Positions 23,452 through 35,600 of a stretch of DNA of 64,000 bases are shown here, piece after piece; position 1 is the stretch's first letter; each line of letters opens with the position of its first letter. A model generated the notes under the pieces. It did no database searches and was not told the origin of the DNA. It saw nothing but the letters and a program-made list of their open reading frames with translations. This DNA is from Antitrichia curtipendula (taxonomy: Eukaryota; Streptophyta; Bryopsida; Hypnales; Leucodontaceae), in NCBI GenBank assembly GCA_951230915.1, contig OX579637.1, positions 3,038,001-3,102,000 of the forward strand. Direction: 5' to 3'. Position numbers and translations under genes: made by a program.

Positions 23452-23569
23452 AACAGAAAAGGTACAACTTCAAATTTGTACATACTCAAGGTACAAAGTA
23501 TACAATCCAGGTAGGCACAAAATTACTTGGAATACCACAAGGACTGCCTAAGTGCAAACAACATGGAAC

Positions 23570-24035
23570 ATTATACAAATAATACAAACTATACTACAAC
23601 AAGTACAACAACAAGGACCATACTAAACATGAAGTACTAACAATATGGAAACTTATACAAACAATACAAATTATACTACAACACGTACAACAACAAGGAC
23701 CATACTAAGCATGAAGTACAAATCAGAACACATGCGGGTAGCGATGTATCCAGAACGTTACCAAATTGTACAAACTTGAGATACAAAAATGCACACAATA
23801 CAACCGCAAAGGGAACAGTGACCATCAAGTTGAAATCAAGTTGAAATTATACTACAACAAGTACAACAACAAAGACCATCCTAAACATGAAGTACAAATC
23901 AGAAGACATGCGGGTAGCGATGTATCCAGAACGTTACCGAACTGTACAAACTTGAGATACAAAAATACACACAATACAATCGGAAGGGATACAGTGACCA
24001 TCAAGTTCAAATCAAGTACAAATTAGTGATTTCCA
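23570..24035 (+). repeat. ~177-bp tandem repeat, about 2.5 units
   Basis: 'acatgcgggtagcgatg' followed by 'tatccagaacgttacc' recurs near 23,730 and 23,907, within a longer matching unit that includes 'actacaacaagtacaac' and 'ctaaacatgaagtac'. A partial earlier unit lies near 23,590-23,690. It is rich in GTACAA. It separates the acidic-repeat gene from the RING gene. Confidence 0.75.
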
Positions 24036-24123
24036 AACAACCTTTCCTAAACGATGTACCCAACACAATACAAAATTGATAGAGCATGATATCCCAATTC
24101 CAAGTCCCAGAAACCATATGAAT

Positions 24124-25875
24124 CTAACAAAAATGTAAATACCTTGCACTACACGTACCAATCAATACAAAGGTGTACCAATCAGAATGCAGTTGTACAA
24201 TATTACCTTCCTCCTCGATGGCTGATCTACTACGCTGGATGGCTGTACGAAATTCTGCTGCTGCGTTATTCCTAGCTGCTAGAAATTCTGCTGCTGCGTT
24301 ACTCCTAGCTGCTAATCCTCTAGTGATAGCGGTGTCACACTCTGCCTGTAACTTCGTCCACTCTTCACTCCCACCTCCAGGGCGACCACAGCCACGAGCA
24401 CCCCTCCAACCAAAACTCATGATCCATTCAATGGGTTGAACCTTCTTGCAATATAGAGCGGAGCATTGTATGCCATTGGTGAAGTTCACCAATGCACACC
24501 ATGGATGATATACGTGTCTGCATGCGGCGACAATCATCTCAGAATGGGGGAAAGGAAAACCGCACAAGGAGCACTTTTCATTTGGTGTAGTGCTAGTGTT
24601 TGTGTCTGCTTTTGCTTTCCCTGCGACATACACCATGGGTAACGGTCGCATGTGAAAACCGCAAGATGCACGTCCCAGGTAAGCATGCTCCTCCTGCAAC
24701 GCACGAACCTGCATGCGCATCTTTACAACTCGGTGGCTCTCCAGGTTGAGTGTCTCCTCCAAAGTAGCCACTTTCTCCTCCAACTCCTTCAATTTACTAT
24801 GCTCGCCACTTAATAAATCGTTGGCTATTTCCAACTTGTCACTTAGCACCACTTCCCCCGTTCCATCTGGGTTGGCTGCACGGAACTCCTTCTCATAACC
24901 CTTTTGTCTCAGCTTCATGATCTTTAGTAACCCCCTCTGATAATTCATGGCTTCGTCATGCTTTTCTTTGGCTTTAATAGCATTCTGCTCAGCCTCCAAT
25001 CTAGCCTCGAGCTCTAGATTCTCCACTGCCAGCAACCAGCCCAAATACTCCAACCTGGAGTTGCACTTGTTCTCCTCCAACGCTATTCCGCCCATTGAGC
25101 TTCCTCTCCCCTCGCAAATCTCTGACTGCAACTCGCATTTGCCCACGTGAATTTTTCGCCATTGCCGGGTGACCATTCCGGTGTTCGGCACCTTCGCCTT
25201 TTGCAACCGGATGGTGTCCTTTGCGACCCTTTCCCGTTGGGTCTTGTTTGTGACTTCTCCATAGGCAGCCCAATTCACCGATATGTTTTGTTCCTCCAAA
25301 ACAATCCCTCTGGCCATCTTGTGAAGAAGCAAATTGCAAGGAACTTCTCGTTGATACAGAGCTTGTAGGAGCTCTTTGATCCTCTTTCTAATCCTCGTTG
25401 ATTGGACATCCTTCCAATTGTAACCATACCGTCCTTCTCTACCCACCGATTTTCTAAATAGTTTGATACACCGAGTGTCGTCAAACGGTTTGCCTTGCCA
25501 TTTCGTTAAACGATTTGGCAAGTACCCTTCATTCTTGAACCCGTACTTCTTCAAGAAATTGGCTCTGGTGAGCGCCGGTGGTGGGTCAGGTAGCTTTGGC
25601 CTATCCTCGCCCTCGCTGTTGCCCTCGTCGCTGCTCTCAGCCTCACCCTCCTTGCTGCAGTTGCTGCCATCGTTGCCGTCCTCGCTGCCTTCCTCGCTTC
25701 CCTCCTTGCTCTCCTCGTGTTCAGAACGAGGACTGGGAGCAATGGGAGGGCGAGCGGATGACTTCGCCTAGCTTACAATGGGAGGACGGGCGGATGAAGC
25801 TGCTTGGGATGACTTCTCCGTCAGTGCTCTTGCCCGTAGTACCTCGACAGATCCTTTACCCTTCACCTTCGACAT
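24124..25875 (-). CDS. Coiled-coil RING-H2-like protein 1, one in-frame TAG
   Basis: ATG at 25875 (MSKVKGKG). A single frame runs to about 24,124 with one internal TAG at 25768-25770. Layout: basic/Ala N-terminus with a duplicated SSARPPI segment; very acidic Glu/Ser/Gly region (about residues 45-90); a conserved block beginning FLKKYGFKNEGYLPNRL with Trp/Lys/Arg-rich sequence; a long coiled coil (LEARLEAEQNAIKAKE.. to LEEKVATLEETL); then a zinc-binding module CSLC..CRHVYHPWC..CSALYC. This fits the RING-H2 core C-x-H-x2-H-x2-C, but the last pair is spaced C-x4-C instead of C-x2-C. A tandem Ala-rich repeat (SNAAAEFLAARNNAAAEF) follows. RING-H2 proteins are typically E3 ubiquitin ligases; with the altered last pair that is inference. 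The final residues may be intron read-through. Paralogous modules lie at 31.2 and 41.1 kb. Confidence 0.6.
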
Positions 25876-26789
25876 ATCTTGCCTCAACTGCACGAAATCC
25901 CAATTTATTGTCAATTTTCATCCTAAACTAAACATCACGTTTTGAAGAAAATGAAATCCACATTTACAGAAAGAGGTGGGGACTAACCGCACACATTCCG
26001 ATACAATGCGTACATATTTGTACGCATAGTAAAAACTTGGAAGTGGAGTTTGGTCACTGACTTCCTCCACACCCTGAATTGTGATTCATGCATTAGATTA
26101 GACCACCAGGAAACTGTCAATAAAATCGTTGGCTTGGACATGTAAACCCTACGTCCAAGGCATTCGTCGAAAGTAGTGAATCGCGCACCAACACTACCAT
26201 CAACAGTTCGTATAGTGCAACCTAAAACGCTAGACAGTTCTTTGAAAGCAAAGAATCTCGTTACCAAGACAATGCCTAAACCCAATGCGACAATTAGGAC
26301 GCAACTCACCTCTTTTTCTTACACCCCGTCCACTCGCCAGACAATGGTTCGGCCTAGTTCGCCTTCCCTTGCAAATTGCCCTAGTTTGCCCTAGTTCGCC
26401 ATTCCCTTCCAAATCGACGCAACAAATCCACCTCTTGGCTCATTGAACCATTCGCAAATCGCAAACAAAGGGCGCAAAACACAAACCAACGAGAACACCA
26501 TTGGAAAGTAAGCGGAGAGGGGCACACAGCGAGAGAGAAAGCTCCCACCCAAAGCGGTCAACCGTGGGACCTCAACCGGGTACCACCGGTCATGACGTGA
26601 CTGCTTGAGTACCACAGGTGACGACATGACCGCTTGCCCTCCGTCGAATCATGACTACCAATGAATGCAATTCCGTGTTGTAAATATTATGCATTCTAAA
26701 CATGCGTTCTGTTAGCAAAATGGTAGATGAGAAGCTCAGAAAATATAAGTTCTTGGTTTTCAACAGGTTCCCTCTTGAACTCTAAAAAA
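25876..26789. other. Non-coding stretch between RING gene 1 and the 257-bp repeats
   Basis: About 25,880-26,650 is mixed-composition DNA with scattered short frames but no domain or splice logic I can support. It contains 'gttcgcc'/'ttgccctagtt' repeats near 26,350-26,400. From 26,650 it becomes AT-rich. Confidence 0.4.
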
Positions 26790-27730
26790 GCATACTCCTA
26801 AATTTCTAAATTAAAGAAATGCTTGTTGGTCCTCAACCACATTAATGGGTGTTGTTCTTTTTAATAAAGGTTTAATGTCACACGTTTTGAATGGGAGAAG
26901 AAGTGGGTGATGGAATCAATTGGATTTTCATATATTTCGGTGAAAGAAATACCCAACGCTAGTAAACCAAAAAAATTGGATAATTAAAAAAATGGCCACA
27001 GAAAAAAAAAAAAAGATAATAAAAAAAATTAGGTAATCAAAAAATGGGTATTCTAGTTCATACAGTTCCACAAAGAAATGTTGGTTGGCCCTCAAACACA
27101 TTAATGAGTGTTGCTCTTTTTATTAAAGATTTAATGTCGCACTTTTTGAATGGGAGAAGAAGTGCGTGATGGATTTAATTGGGTTTTCATATACTTCGAT
27201 GAAATAAATATCCAATGCTAGTAAACCAAAAAAATTGGATAATAAAAAAAATGGCCACCAAAAAACAATAGATAATAAAAAAAAAATGGGTAATCAGAAA
27301 ATGGGCATTCTAACTCATAGAGTTTCACAAAGAAATGCTTGTTGGCCCTCAACCACATTAATGGGTGTTGATCTTTTTATTAAAGATTTAATGTCACACT
27401 TTTTGAATGGGAGAAGAAGTGCGTGATGGATTAAATTGGGTTTTCATATATTTCGGTGAAATAAATATCCAATGCTAGTAAACCAAAAAAATTGGGTAAT
27501 AAAAAAATGGCCACCAAAAAACAATAGATAATAAAAAAATAAATGGGTAATCAAAAAATGGGCATTCTAGCTCATGGAGTTTCACAAACAAATGTTGGTT
27601 GGCCCTCAACCACATTAATGGATGTTGTTCTTTTTATTAAAGATTTAATGTCGCACATTTTGAATGGGAGAAGAAGTGCGTGATGGATTAAATTGGATTT
27701 GAATATATTTCAGTGAAAGAAATACCTATC
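26790..27730 (+). repeat. ~257-bp AT-rich tandem repeat, about 3.6 copies
   Basis: The phrase 'cctcaaccacattaatg' recurs near 26,828, 27,087, 27,341 and 27,600. Each is followed by a Ttattaaagatttaatgtc block, then 'aatgggagaagaagtg', then A-runs with 'aatggccac'. Spacing is 255-259 bp and copies differ by few substitutions. Low-complexity A8-A15 runs separate units. Confidence 0.9.
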
Positions 27731-28272
27731 TTCTTATATGTTGCCTTATCCCTAAATTGTTTGGTGATTAATAATAAATGAAAGACACCACTTTATTTTT
27801 GAAAGTGAAGTACTAAATCATCAAAATCCTCAATAAAAATTTATATTTTTTATTAAATGAAGGACAAGGCAACATTAAATTTAAATTATTGGACGTTGTG
27901 TCTTCGTAAAGAAAAAGTCATGTAATGGGATTGTTTTGATTTTCATAATGGGATTATTCAACCACAAAAAACATGACTTCAAAGTCTTCATTGTTTTTTA
28001 TGGTTGAATATTCCCTTTATGAGAATAAAAATAACCCATGTTACATGATTTTTTGCAAGATTAACAAGATATGTTTCGTTTAAAATATTTACATTAATTG
28101 ATGATTGAAGTATGTTTATTATTGTGAAGCTCAAATTCTCAACCATTTTGAGTGACACATATCTTTCTATGTTTTTATCAACAAAACATTACTTAAAACA
28201 AGAGTGACTCATTGTATGCACTCATGTTCTTTAGAAAACAACACTGAGACAAAATAAAGGTTTAAAGGTTTT

Positions 28273-28335
28273 TAGAGTGTAGGATTTAGGTTAGGTTTAG
28301 GGTTTAGGGTTTAGGTTAGGTTTAGGGTTTAGGGC
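28273..28335 (+). repeat. Interstitial plant telomere-like repeat
   Basis: Alternating TTTAGGG and TTAGG/TTTAGGTTAGG units, about eight in all, immediately followed by a T-run. A single short tract, so an interstitial repair scar or element-borne sequence rather than a telomere. Confidence 0.8.
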
Positions 28336-29289
28336 TTTTTTTTTGGAACTAAAAATAAACTGGGAACTTGTATTTTTGTAAAGACGGAAATTGTGTTTCT
28401 GTGCACATGGGATGCCAAGCTTTTTGTGCTGATATGACAAAAGGCCTGTCTGTTTTTGGAGTGTGCGGAGGGCGATGAATCTCTATTTAGACACGACAGT
28501 GGAGGTCGGTTATTGGTTGCCGAGGTACAACGCGTACGCTTATGTACAACCTAAGATTCAAAACCGAATACAGAACACAAGTTTCTTGTGTAGAACACGT
28601 TATGCAATGTAGAAACTGGAACTTAAAGCACAAACACTTTGCAAACTGTGGGAATGCACAGTAATTGAAGGCCGATGGTGTCAAACCATTCCAGCCTGCG
28701 CTCATGAAAAGAGGAGAAAAGGTAGGATTCCGAATAAAAATCAGCTAATTTAGCATTGGGCAGACGATGCTGGAGTCCGGAAAGAACTCGGTACACGAAG
28801 TTGGAGTCTGGAATCCCTAGACTCTTCCTGTTTTTCTTAACTTTCTTCTACTTATTCCACTGATTCCTCCGCAGTCATGTTCGTGGTCTTTTGTTGTGTT
28901 ATTGCACATAACGGAATTGAAGCCTCCGAAACACATTACACATTTTTTAACAAGAAAATTTATAAAATATCCAAAACATACGCAAATGCAAGTCGAGAGG
29001 CGTTTTTTTATGTAAGAAGGCCTCAGAAAAAGGTGTAACTACTGCAGTAATTAAGAAAAATTCAATGTTTTCCGTTGTACGAGTTCATACATATTGTACT
29101 AAATGGTACAGAACAACTTTGCAGAACTCACCAAGTGCACACTAATTGAAGGGCGCCGATGCAAAACCGTGCCAGACTGTGGTCATGAAGATCGGAAAAA
29201 TGAGCATTCCGAATATAAAACTACCAATTTAGTACACAATGCTGGAATTGCAAAGACTTCAGTGCAAGTCGTTTTTTTTTTTTTCCCAC
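28336..29289. other. Non-coding, contains a locally duplicated 100-bp segment
   Basis: The stretch near 28,610-28,760 ('gcaaactgtgg..cacagtaattgaagg..gatg..caaaccat.ccag..ctg') is similar to 29,115-29,260 ('gcagaactcaccaag..cacactaattgaaggg..gatgcaaaaccgtgccag'). No supported gene. Confidence 0.4.
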
Positions 29290-31423
29290 TGTAGGCCCAA
29301 GGACCGAGTTGTTGTTGGTGTTTTCTCCCGCTGCCTTCACCCCAGCTGCCTGCATCTGACAATCGTAATTGTCCAAATTCCGCAGAATTATGTTGACAGT
29401 TTGATCGGCTGCCGCATTCCATGTAAATTGGTTACGCAGGAGAAGACTCACTAGAGGATGCATCCGGGGAAGTGTAAGCCCCGGACTCTTGCTCTCCTCC
29501 TCAAAAACCATGGCCATGAACAAGCAAAGTTCTTGCTTATTCACTAGGTGTCCACGAATGAATGCCATTACCTACACCAAAACAACAATAAACAAAGAAG
29601 TAAACCACAAAGCACAGGAGGCGCACATTATCCAAGATACAACGTAGTACCACACCCATTGAAAATGAAGAACTTCTACTAAGCCTATGAAAACAATACA
29701 CACCCACCCAATGTCGTGGATTGCAGGAGCACCCAAAGGCAAGAGCACAAGAAGTCAGAAGCACAAGAAGGCTCACAATGTAGTAACCGACTTTGCTCAA
29801 AGATAGGAGCACAAGAAGGAACACAAGAAGGATCAAATGGGAAGGAGCCCTTCTCTAAACATCCTCACCCTCATGATTAGTACTTGAATCACATATTGTG
29901 AACATCCTCACCTTCATAATGAAAGTACATCTTACTCGAATCATATAATGTAAACATTCTTTAAGAAGTCACTTCACTTAGTTTTCAAATTTTTCAAATT
30001 AGGAAGCACGGTGTTTTAGGGCGTAAGCATAGGCAAAGAGTTTCAGGGTGACAGTATGTCAAATGTCACTGTAATTTTTTTTAAATGTGCCAATTGACAA
30101 AGCGTACAGATTTTGTACAGTGCGTACATATTTTTCTGCAAACTAAACCAAATGCAACGTGGACACTAACCAAGCGGCGTAATCCTGTGACTCTTCTTGG
30201 TTTTCTTGTATTTCTTCTTTTCTACTTCTACTTCTTTGGTTGATTCCTTCGCAGTCATGTTTCTGGTCTTCTGCTTGGTTACTGCATTGTCATCATCTAT
30301 TGGAGGGAGTGGTGGGGGCTGAAGCACCTTCACCACCGCCGTAGTCACTCCCTCTGCCCTAGCTTCTTCTCTCAACTTCTTGCGGCGTTCTAATTCTGCA
30401 GCTTCTTCTCTCAACTTCTGTAGTCTTTCATAATCCACTTCCTCCTCTGTCAAATTTTTGATGTGCTCATGCAGGTCTGCCTCAATTTCAATCTTGCAAG
30501 ACATAACAGGATCCTCATCTTTTGCTGGGGAGTCGACTTCCTCTATAGATGGTAGACCTGGAAGTGCAGGAAGTTCAAGACGTACAGTCTCAGGTACAGA
30601 AGGTACAGGACGTTGTACAGAATCACTTTGACCTCGGTTGCTACCAGCGGCGTTGCCGTTGCACAGGCTTTGTGACACAAGAATCTCACTGACCCTGAGC
30701 ACGGGATCTGTCTCTGTAAAACTGACAGTGGGTGCCTGTGTGCAAATTTGGAATTCCTGCAATTGCTCTTGGTATACTTTCTCTGGATCTGAAAAAGAAA
30801 CGAGAAGAGGTCAAGTAACGTAATGTGATGGTTTTCTAGTGTCGCATACTAATTTAATAGCTGAAACCCTGAACTCTACAATTTCATCTAATGATACACA
30901 CCTCACGTCACGTACTGACTTCTGTACAATTAGTACTGAATAATATACAAGTTTCGACAGCTGCTTGAGGAAAATCTGCAAGGAATCGCACCAATATGTG
31001 GATGGGAGTCCAAAATTGTCGATGTCAAGGCTTCCATGAGACTGTCTTGCTCCTCTTCTAACTTCAAAGATTGTACCAACTGTTCAAGAGCCGAATGCAA
31101 CTTGCCGAATCCAAAACTGTTGAACCACGAGGGATGCACTGTTGCACGGCAAGAGTTATCCGCACATATGTTGGATTCTCTAAACCAAATCCCTGCGCAC
31201 CACGGGTGATAGACATGACTGCATGTGCAAACGACTATGTCGTTGAGGGGAATCCCGCTTAAGCATAGTGCACAGGACGTCAAAGAAATGGTACTCAACC
31301 CTAAAACAATATTGGGGTCAAATAAAGAGGCTGATCTTCGTCCTTGACCTGAAAGAGGCTGTCAGGCTTGTTATCCCTGGAGAAATCGTGGCTGCGTACA
31401 CACCACTCTTCATCGGACGCCAT
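29290..31423 (-). CDS. RING-H2-like gene 2 with charged coiled-coil exon
   Basis: Minus-strand exons: a short first exon at ATG 31423 (MASDEEWC..); a RING exon from about 31,302 to 30,950; a charged exon 30788 to about 30,170 (acceptor TTTTTCAG); and an exon of about 29,571-29,295 (acceptor GTGTAG). The RING exon reads CALC..CSHVYHPWC..CADNSC, the same altered RING-H2 as gene 1 with C-x4-C at the end, followed by a conserved F..FGFGKL motif and a coiled coil (LEQLVQSLKLEEEQDSL). The charged exon has an acidic start, a Glu/Arg/Lys heptad region (LREEAAELERRKKLREEA) and a strongly basic tail (KKKYKKTKKSH). The last exon is unrecognised (VFEEESKSPGLTLPRMHPLV). I cannot make the phase of the first intron fit cleanly, so the exact start is uncertain. 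Confidence 0.5.
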
Positions 31424-32658
31424 TGTACCCTAAACCGCAAATCAAAAAAGAAAACTTTCGTAAGAGAGTACAATATATACTAAAATAGTACATAATAAAC
31501 TTTAACTTGTACAGTGCACAAGTGGTTGTACAGATGAACTTATGGTCTCATTGTAAGTACTTGTGCAATGTTGTACAAGCACTTGCGCGTTGTTGTAAGC
31601 ACTTGCGCGATGTTGTAAGAACTTCTGTATAGAAAGATAAACGCCTATCTGAAAATGTACCGAATGTATCTGCACAAATACTGAATGTATTCGAAATCGT
31701 TTGCTTGTCCAGTGATTGTACGAGTGAATGTGAACTTATACAGCAACTGTTTATCGCGGAAGAACTAAAGAACAATGCGGAACAAATAATGAAGGAGCAC
31801 GCCCTCTAACGCAAAGTTCAAAATTGTTGTTTACAAGAAAACAAGTGAGAAAACAACGTCGGCAAACGCTTGCGCTTGCGCGGTTCCAACGCTGGCCACC
31901 GAGATCCAGCACCTACTCCGTCGACGAAGACATTGCAGTTCATGAACATTTTTTTTTGAATTTGGAGGAAGAGGGAATGTCGCTGAAAAAGCTCCCCGAA
32001 GCGCCGGAATTTGCAGGTAAAGCCCGATTTAGAAAAGGCGTGGCGGACGATTATTGGTCCATTATGTACAAACTGTACAAATTGTACAACCAGGTATGAT
32101 AAGCAGACCGTGAAGGCTTCTACAAGCTTCAAGCTGGAAAATAGAGCACAAATCTCCGATAGAGAAACTCTAAGCCAATATGAAATTTATATGAAAACTA
32201 AATGATGACCCATATGAAACATTATGTGTTCTTTTAGGTTTTCAAAAGAATAATTCAAAAAAAATAATTTAAGGTCAAAATTTTGCACTTGTACTATAAT
32301 ATACATTTTCTAGGCTATTTTCTTATGTAGATTCTAAAACACTAATTAAGTGCCTAGTCTAAGTACCTAAACATTAGAGCATTGCATTCTTCTCTTTGAA
32401 TTGTAAAAAAGAAACTTTCAACTAAGCAAAAAAGAGTACAACATACTAAAGCTGAATTTGTGACAGTACAAACCTTTAATGTTTGTACTCTTTACATTAA
32501 ATTAATAGATGAAAATCACTTTTTATAATGCAATTATCAATATATGCAAGATATAAGATGCCAATCTATTTTTTTATTTTTTTTTAAGTCAATAAAAATA
32601 TAAGAAAACTGACTCCAAACTTTCATCCTGTATAGAAATTCTGTCGTGACAAGAATTT
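31424..32658. other. Right end of the 20-kb element, mostly non-coding
   Basis: 31,500-31,620 holds short direct repeats of the form 'aagtacttgtgcaatgttgt..' (four degenerate copies, about 25 bp). 31,824-32,090 on the plus strand has a coding-like stretch (EEGMSLKKLPEAPEFAGKAR.. ending KLYNQ with a GTATGA donor), perhaps a lone exon. From 32,200 to the TIR the sequence is AT-rich with A/T homopolymers and nothing I can support. Confidence 0.4.
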
Positions 32659-32684
32659 TGGACAACCGTAGTGTGCTTTTACCC
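32659..32684 (-). repeat. Right terminal inverted repeat
   Basis: The complement begins GGGTAAAAGCACACTACGGT, then TGTCC. Compared with the left TIR, two CpG sites have become CA or TG, as expected from methylated-C decay. The following base starts satellite sequence (acacaaac..). Confidence 0.7.
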
Positions 32685-35600
32685 ACACAAACTGAATAAT
32701 TTCGTGCATATTAATACTTGACGGTGTTTAGAACTTACACAACTTTCTTCAAGTCTCTTTCAAACTCAAATTCTATAACATTTGATGTGGGCTGCTACTA
32801 AACTACAGGTTCGGTTTAAATCATATTTTTTTCTTATTCACGTGTGGGTGGATTAAATGCTACACACAAAATAAATATCTTCGTGCATTCTAGTACTTAA
32901 GGGTGTTTAAAACCTACACAACTTTCTTCAAGTCACTTTCAAACTCAAATTCAATGACATTTGATGTAGGCTGCCACTAAACTACACATCCGGTTTAATT
33001 CCCATTCTTTATTACTCACATGAAGGTGGATTAGATGCTATACACCAATTAAATATCTTCGTGCATTCTAATACTTGAGTGTGTTTACAACTTACACAAC
33101 TTTCTTCAAGTCACTTTCAAACTCAATTTCAATAACATTTGATGTGGACCGCCACTAAACTACACGTCCGGTTTAATTCCCATTTGTTTTCTATTCATGT
33201 GTGGGTGGATTAAATGCTACACACCAATTAAATATCTTTGTGCATTCTAATACTTGAGGGTGTCTACAACTTGCACATCATTCTTGAAGTCACTTTCAAA
33301 CTCAAATTCTATGACACTTGATGTGGACCGCCACTACACTACACGTCCGGTATCATTCCCATTTGTTTTTTATTCATGTGTGGGTGGATTAAATGCTACA
33401 CACCAATTAAATATCTTTGTGCATTCTAATACTTGAGGGTGTTTACAACTTACACAAATTTCTTCAAGTCACTTTTAAACCCCTATTCTATGACATTTGC
33501 TGGAGGCGTCCAATAAACTACACGTCCGGTTTAATTCCCATTTGTTTTTTATTCACATGTGGGTACATTTATTGCTACACACAAATATAAATTTTTCATG
33601 CATTCTTTTACTTGAGGGCGATTACAACTTACACAACTTTCTACAAGTCACTTTCAAACTCAAATTCTATGACATTTGATGTGGGCCGCCACTAAACTAC
33701 ACGTCCGTTTTAATTCCCATTTCTTTTTTATTCACATGTAGGTGGATTTTATACTACACACAAATTCAAAATTTTCGTGCATTCTAATACTTGAGGGTGT
33801 TTACAACTTATACAACTTTCTTCAAGTCACTGTCAAACTCAAATTCTATGACACTTGATGTGGGGCCGCCACTAAACTACTCGTCCGATTTAATTCCCAT
33901 TTGTTTTTTATACACATGCAGGTGGATTTAACCCTATACACAAACTAAATAATTTTGTGCATTGTAATACTTGACGGTGTTTACAGTTTACACAACTTTA
34001 TTCAAGTCACTTTGAAATTCAAAATCTATGACATTTGATGTGGGCCGCCACTATACTACACGTGCGGTTTAATTTGCAATTCATTTTCATTCATGTGTGG
34101 GTGGATTTAATGCTATACACAAATTCAATATATTCGTGCATTCTATTACTTGAGGGTGTTTACAACTTATACAACTTTCTTCAAGTTACTGTCAAGCTCA
34201 CATTCTATGACATTTGATGTGGGCTGCCACTAAACTACGCCTCCAGTTTAATTCCCATTTCATTTTTATTCACGTGTAGGTGAATTTAATGCTATACACA
34301 AATATAAAATTTTCAAGCATTCTAATACTTGAGGGTGTTTACAACTTACACTACTTCCTTCAAGTCCCTTACAATTTCAAATTCAATGACATTTGATGTG
34401 GGCCGCCACTACACTACAGGTCTGGTTTAATTCCCATTTCTTTTTTATTCACATGTGGGTGGATTTATAGCTACACACAAATATAAAATTTTCGAGCATT
34501 CTGATACTTGAGGGTGTTTACAACTTATACAACTTTCTTCAAGTCACTGTCAAACTCAAATTCTATGACACTTGATGTGGGGCCGCCACTAAAATACACG
34601 TCCGGTTTAATCCCCATTTGTTTCTTATTCACGTGAAGGTAGATTAAATGCAACATACAAATTGGATATCTTTGTGCATTCTAATACTTGAAGGTGTTGA
34701 CAACTTACACTACTTCTTCAAGTCACTTTCAATCACAAACTCTATGGCACTTGTAGTGGGCCGCCACTAAATTACACGTTCGTTTTAATTCCCATTTCTT
34801 TTTTATTCACATGTGGGTGGATTTAATGCTACACACAAATTCAAATTTTTTGTGCATTCTAATACTTGAGGGTGTTTACAACTTATACAACTTTCTTCAA
34901 GTCACTGTCAAACTCAAATTCTATGACACTTGATGTGGGGCCGCCACTAAAATACACGTCTGGTTTAATCCCCATTTGTTTCTTATTCACGTGAAGGTAG
35001 ATTAAATGCAACATACAAATTGGATATCTTTGTGCATTCTAATACTTGAAGGTGTTGACAACTTACACTACTTCTTCAAGTCACTTTCAATCACAAACTC
35101 TATGGCACTTGTAGTGGGCCGCCACTAAATTACACGTTCGTTTTAATTCCCATTTCTTTTTTATTCACATGTAGGTGGATTTAATGCTACACACAAATTC
35201 AAAATTTTTGTGCATTCTATTACTTGAGGGTGCTTACAACTTATACAACTTTCTTCAAGTCACTGTCAAACTCAAATTCTATGACACTTGATGTGGGGCC
35301 GCCACTAAACTACTCGTCCGGTTTAATTCCCATTTGTTTTTTATACACATGCAGGTGGATTTAATCCTATACACAAACTAAATAATTTCGTGCATTGTAA
35401 TACTTGACGGTGTTTACAGTTTACACAACTTTATTCAAGTCACTTTGAAATTCAAAATCTATGACATTTGATGTGGGCCGCCACTATACTACATGTGCGG
35501 TTTAATTCGCAATTCATTTTCATTCATGTGTGGGTGGATTTAATGCTATACACAAATTCAATATATTCGTGCATTCTATTACTTGAGGGTGTTTACAACT

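Larger units (their letters stand above)
12333..32684. mobile_element. Giant (20,352-bp) TIR element inserted in satellite DNA
   Basis: The segment lies between satellite blocks 2 and 3, and its two edges match as inverted repeats. Left reads GGGTGATTGCACGCTACGGT, right (complement) reads GGGTAAAAGCACACTACGGT; about 19 of the first 25 positions agree, and four of the six mismatches are C/T or G/A transitions. The edges coincide to the base with loss of satellite sequence. Cargo, left to right: transposase candidate (+), unrecognised multi-exon gene with PIP boxes (+), SUVR-like SET methyltransferase (-), acidic repeat protein (-), RING-H2 gene (-), tandem repeats, a second RING-H2 gene (-) and a small exon (+). 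GTAC, especially TTGTAC/GTACAA, is conspicuously frequent throughout and sparse in the flanking satellite. I could not place it in a known superfamily; the target duplication is unclear. Confidence 0.72.

Noticed and set aside
12333..32684. Polinton/Maverick or virus-derived identity for the 20-kb element
   Set aside because: No protein-primed polymerase, retroviral-type integrase, packaging ATPase or capsid features seen, and the termini do not look like Polinton ends.
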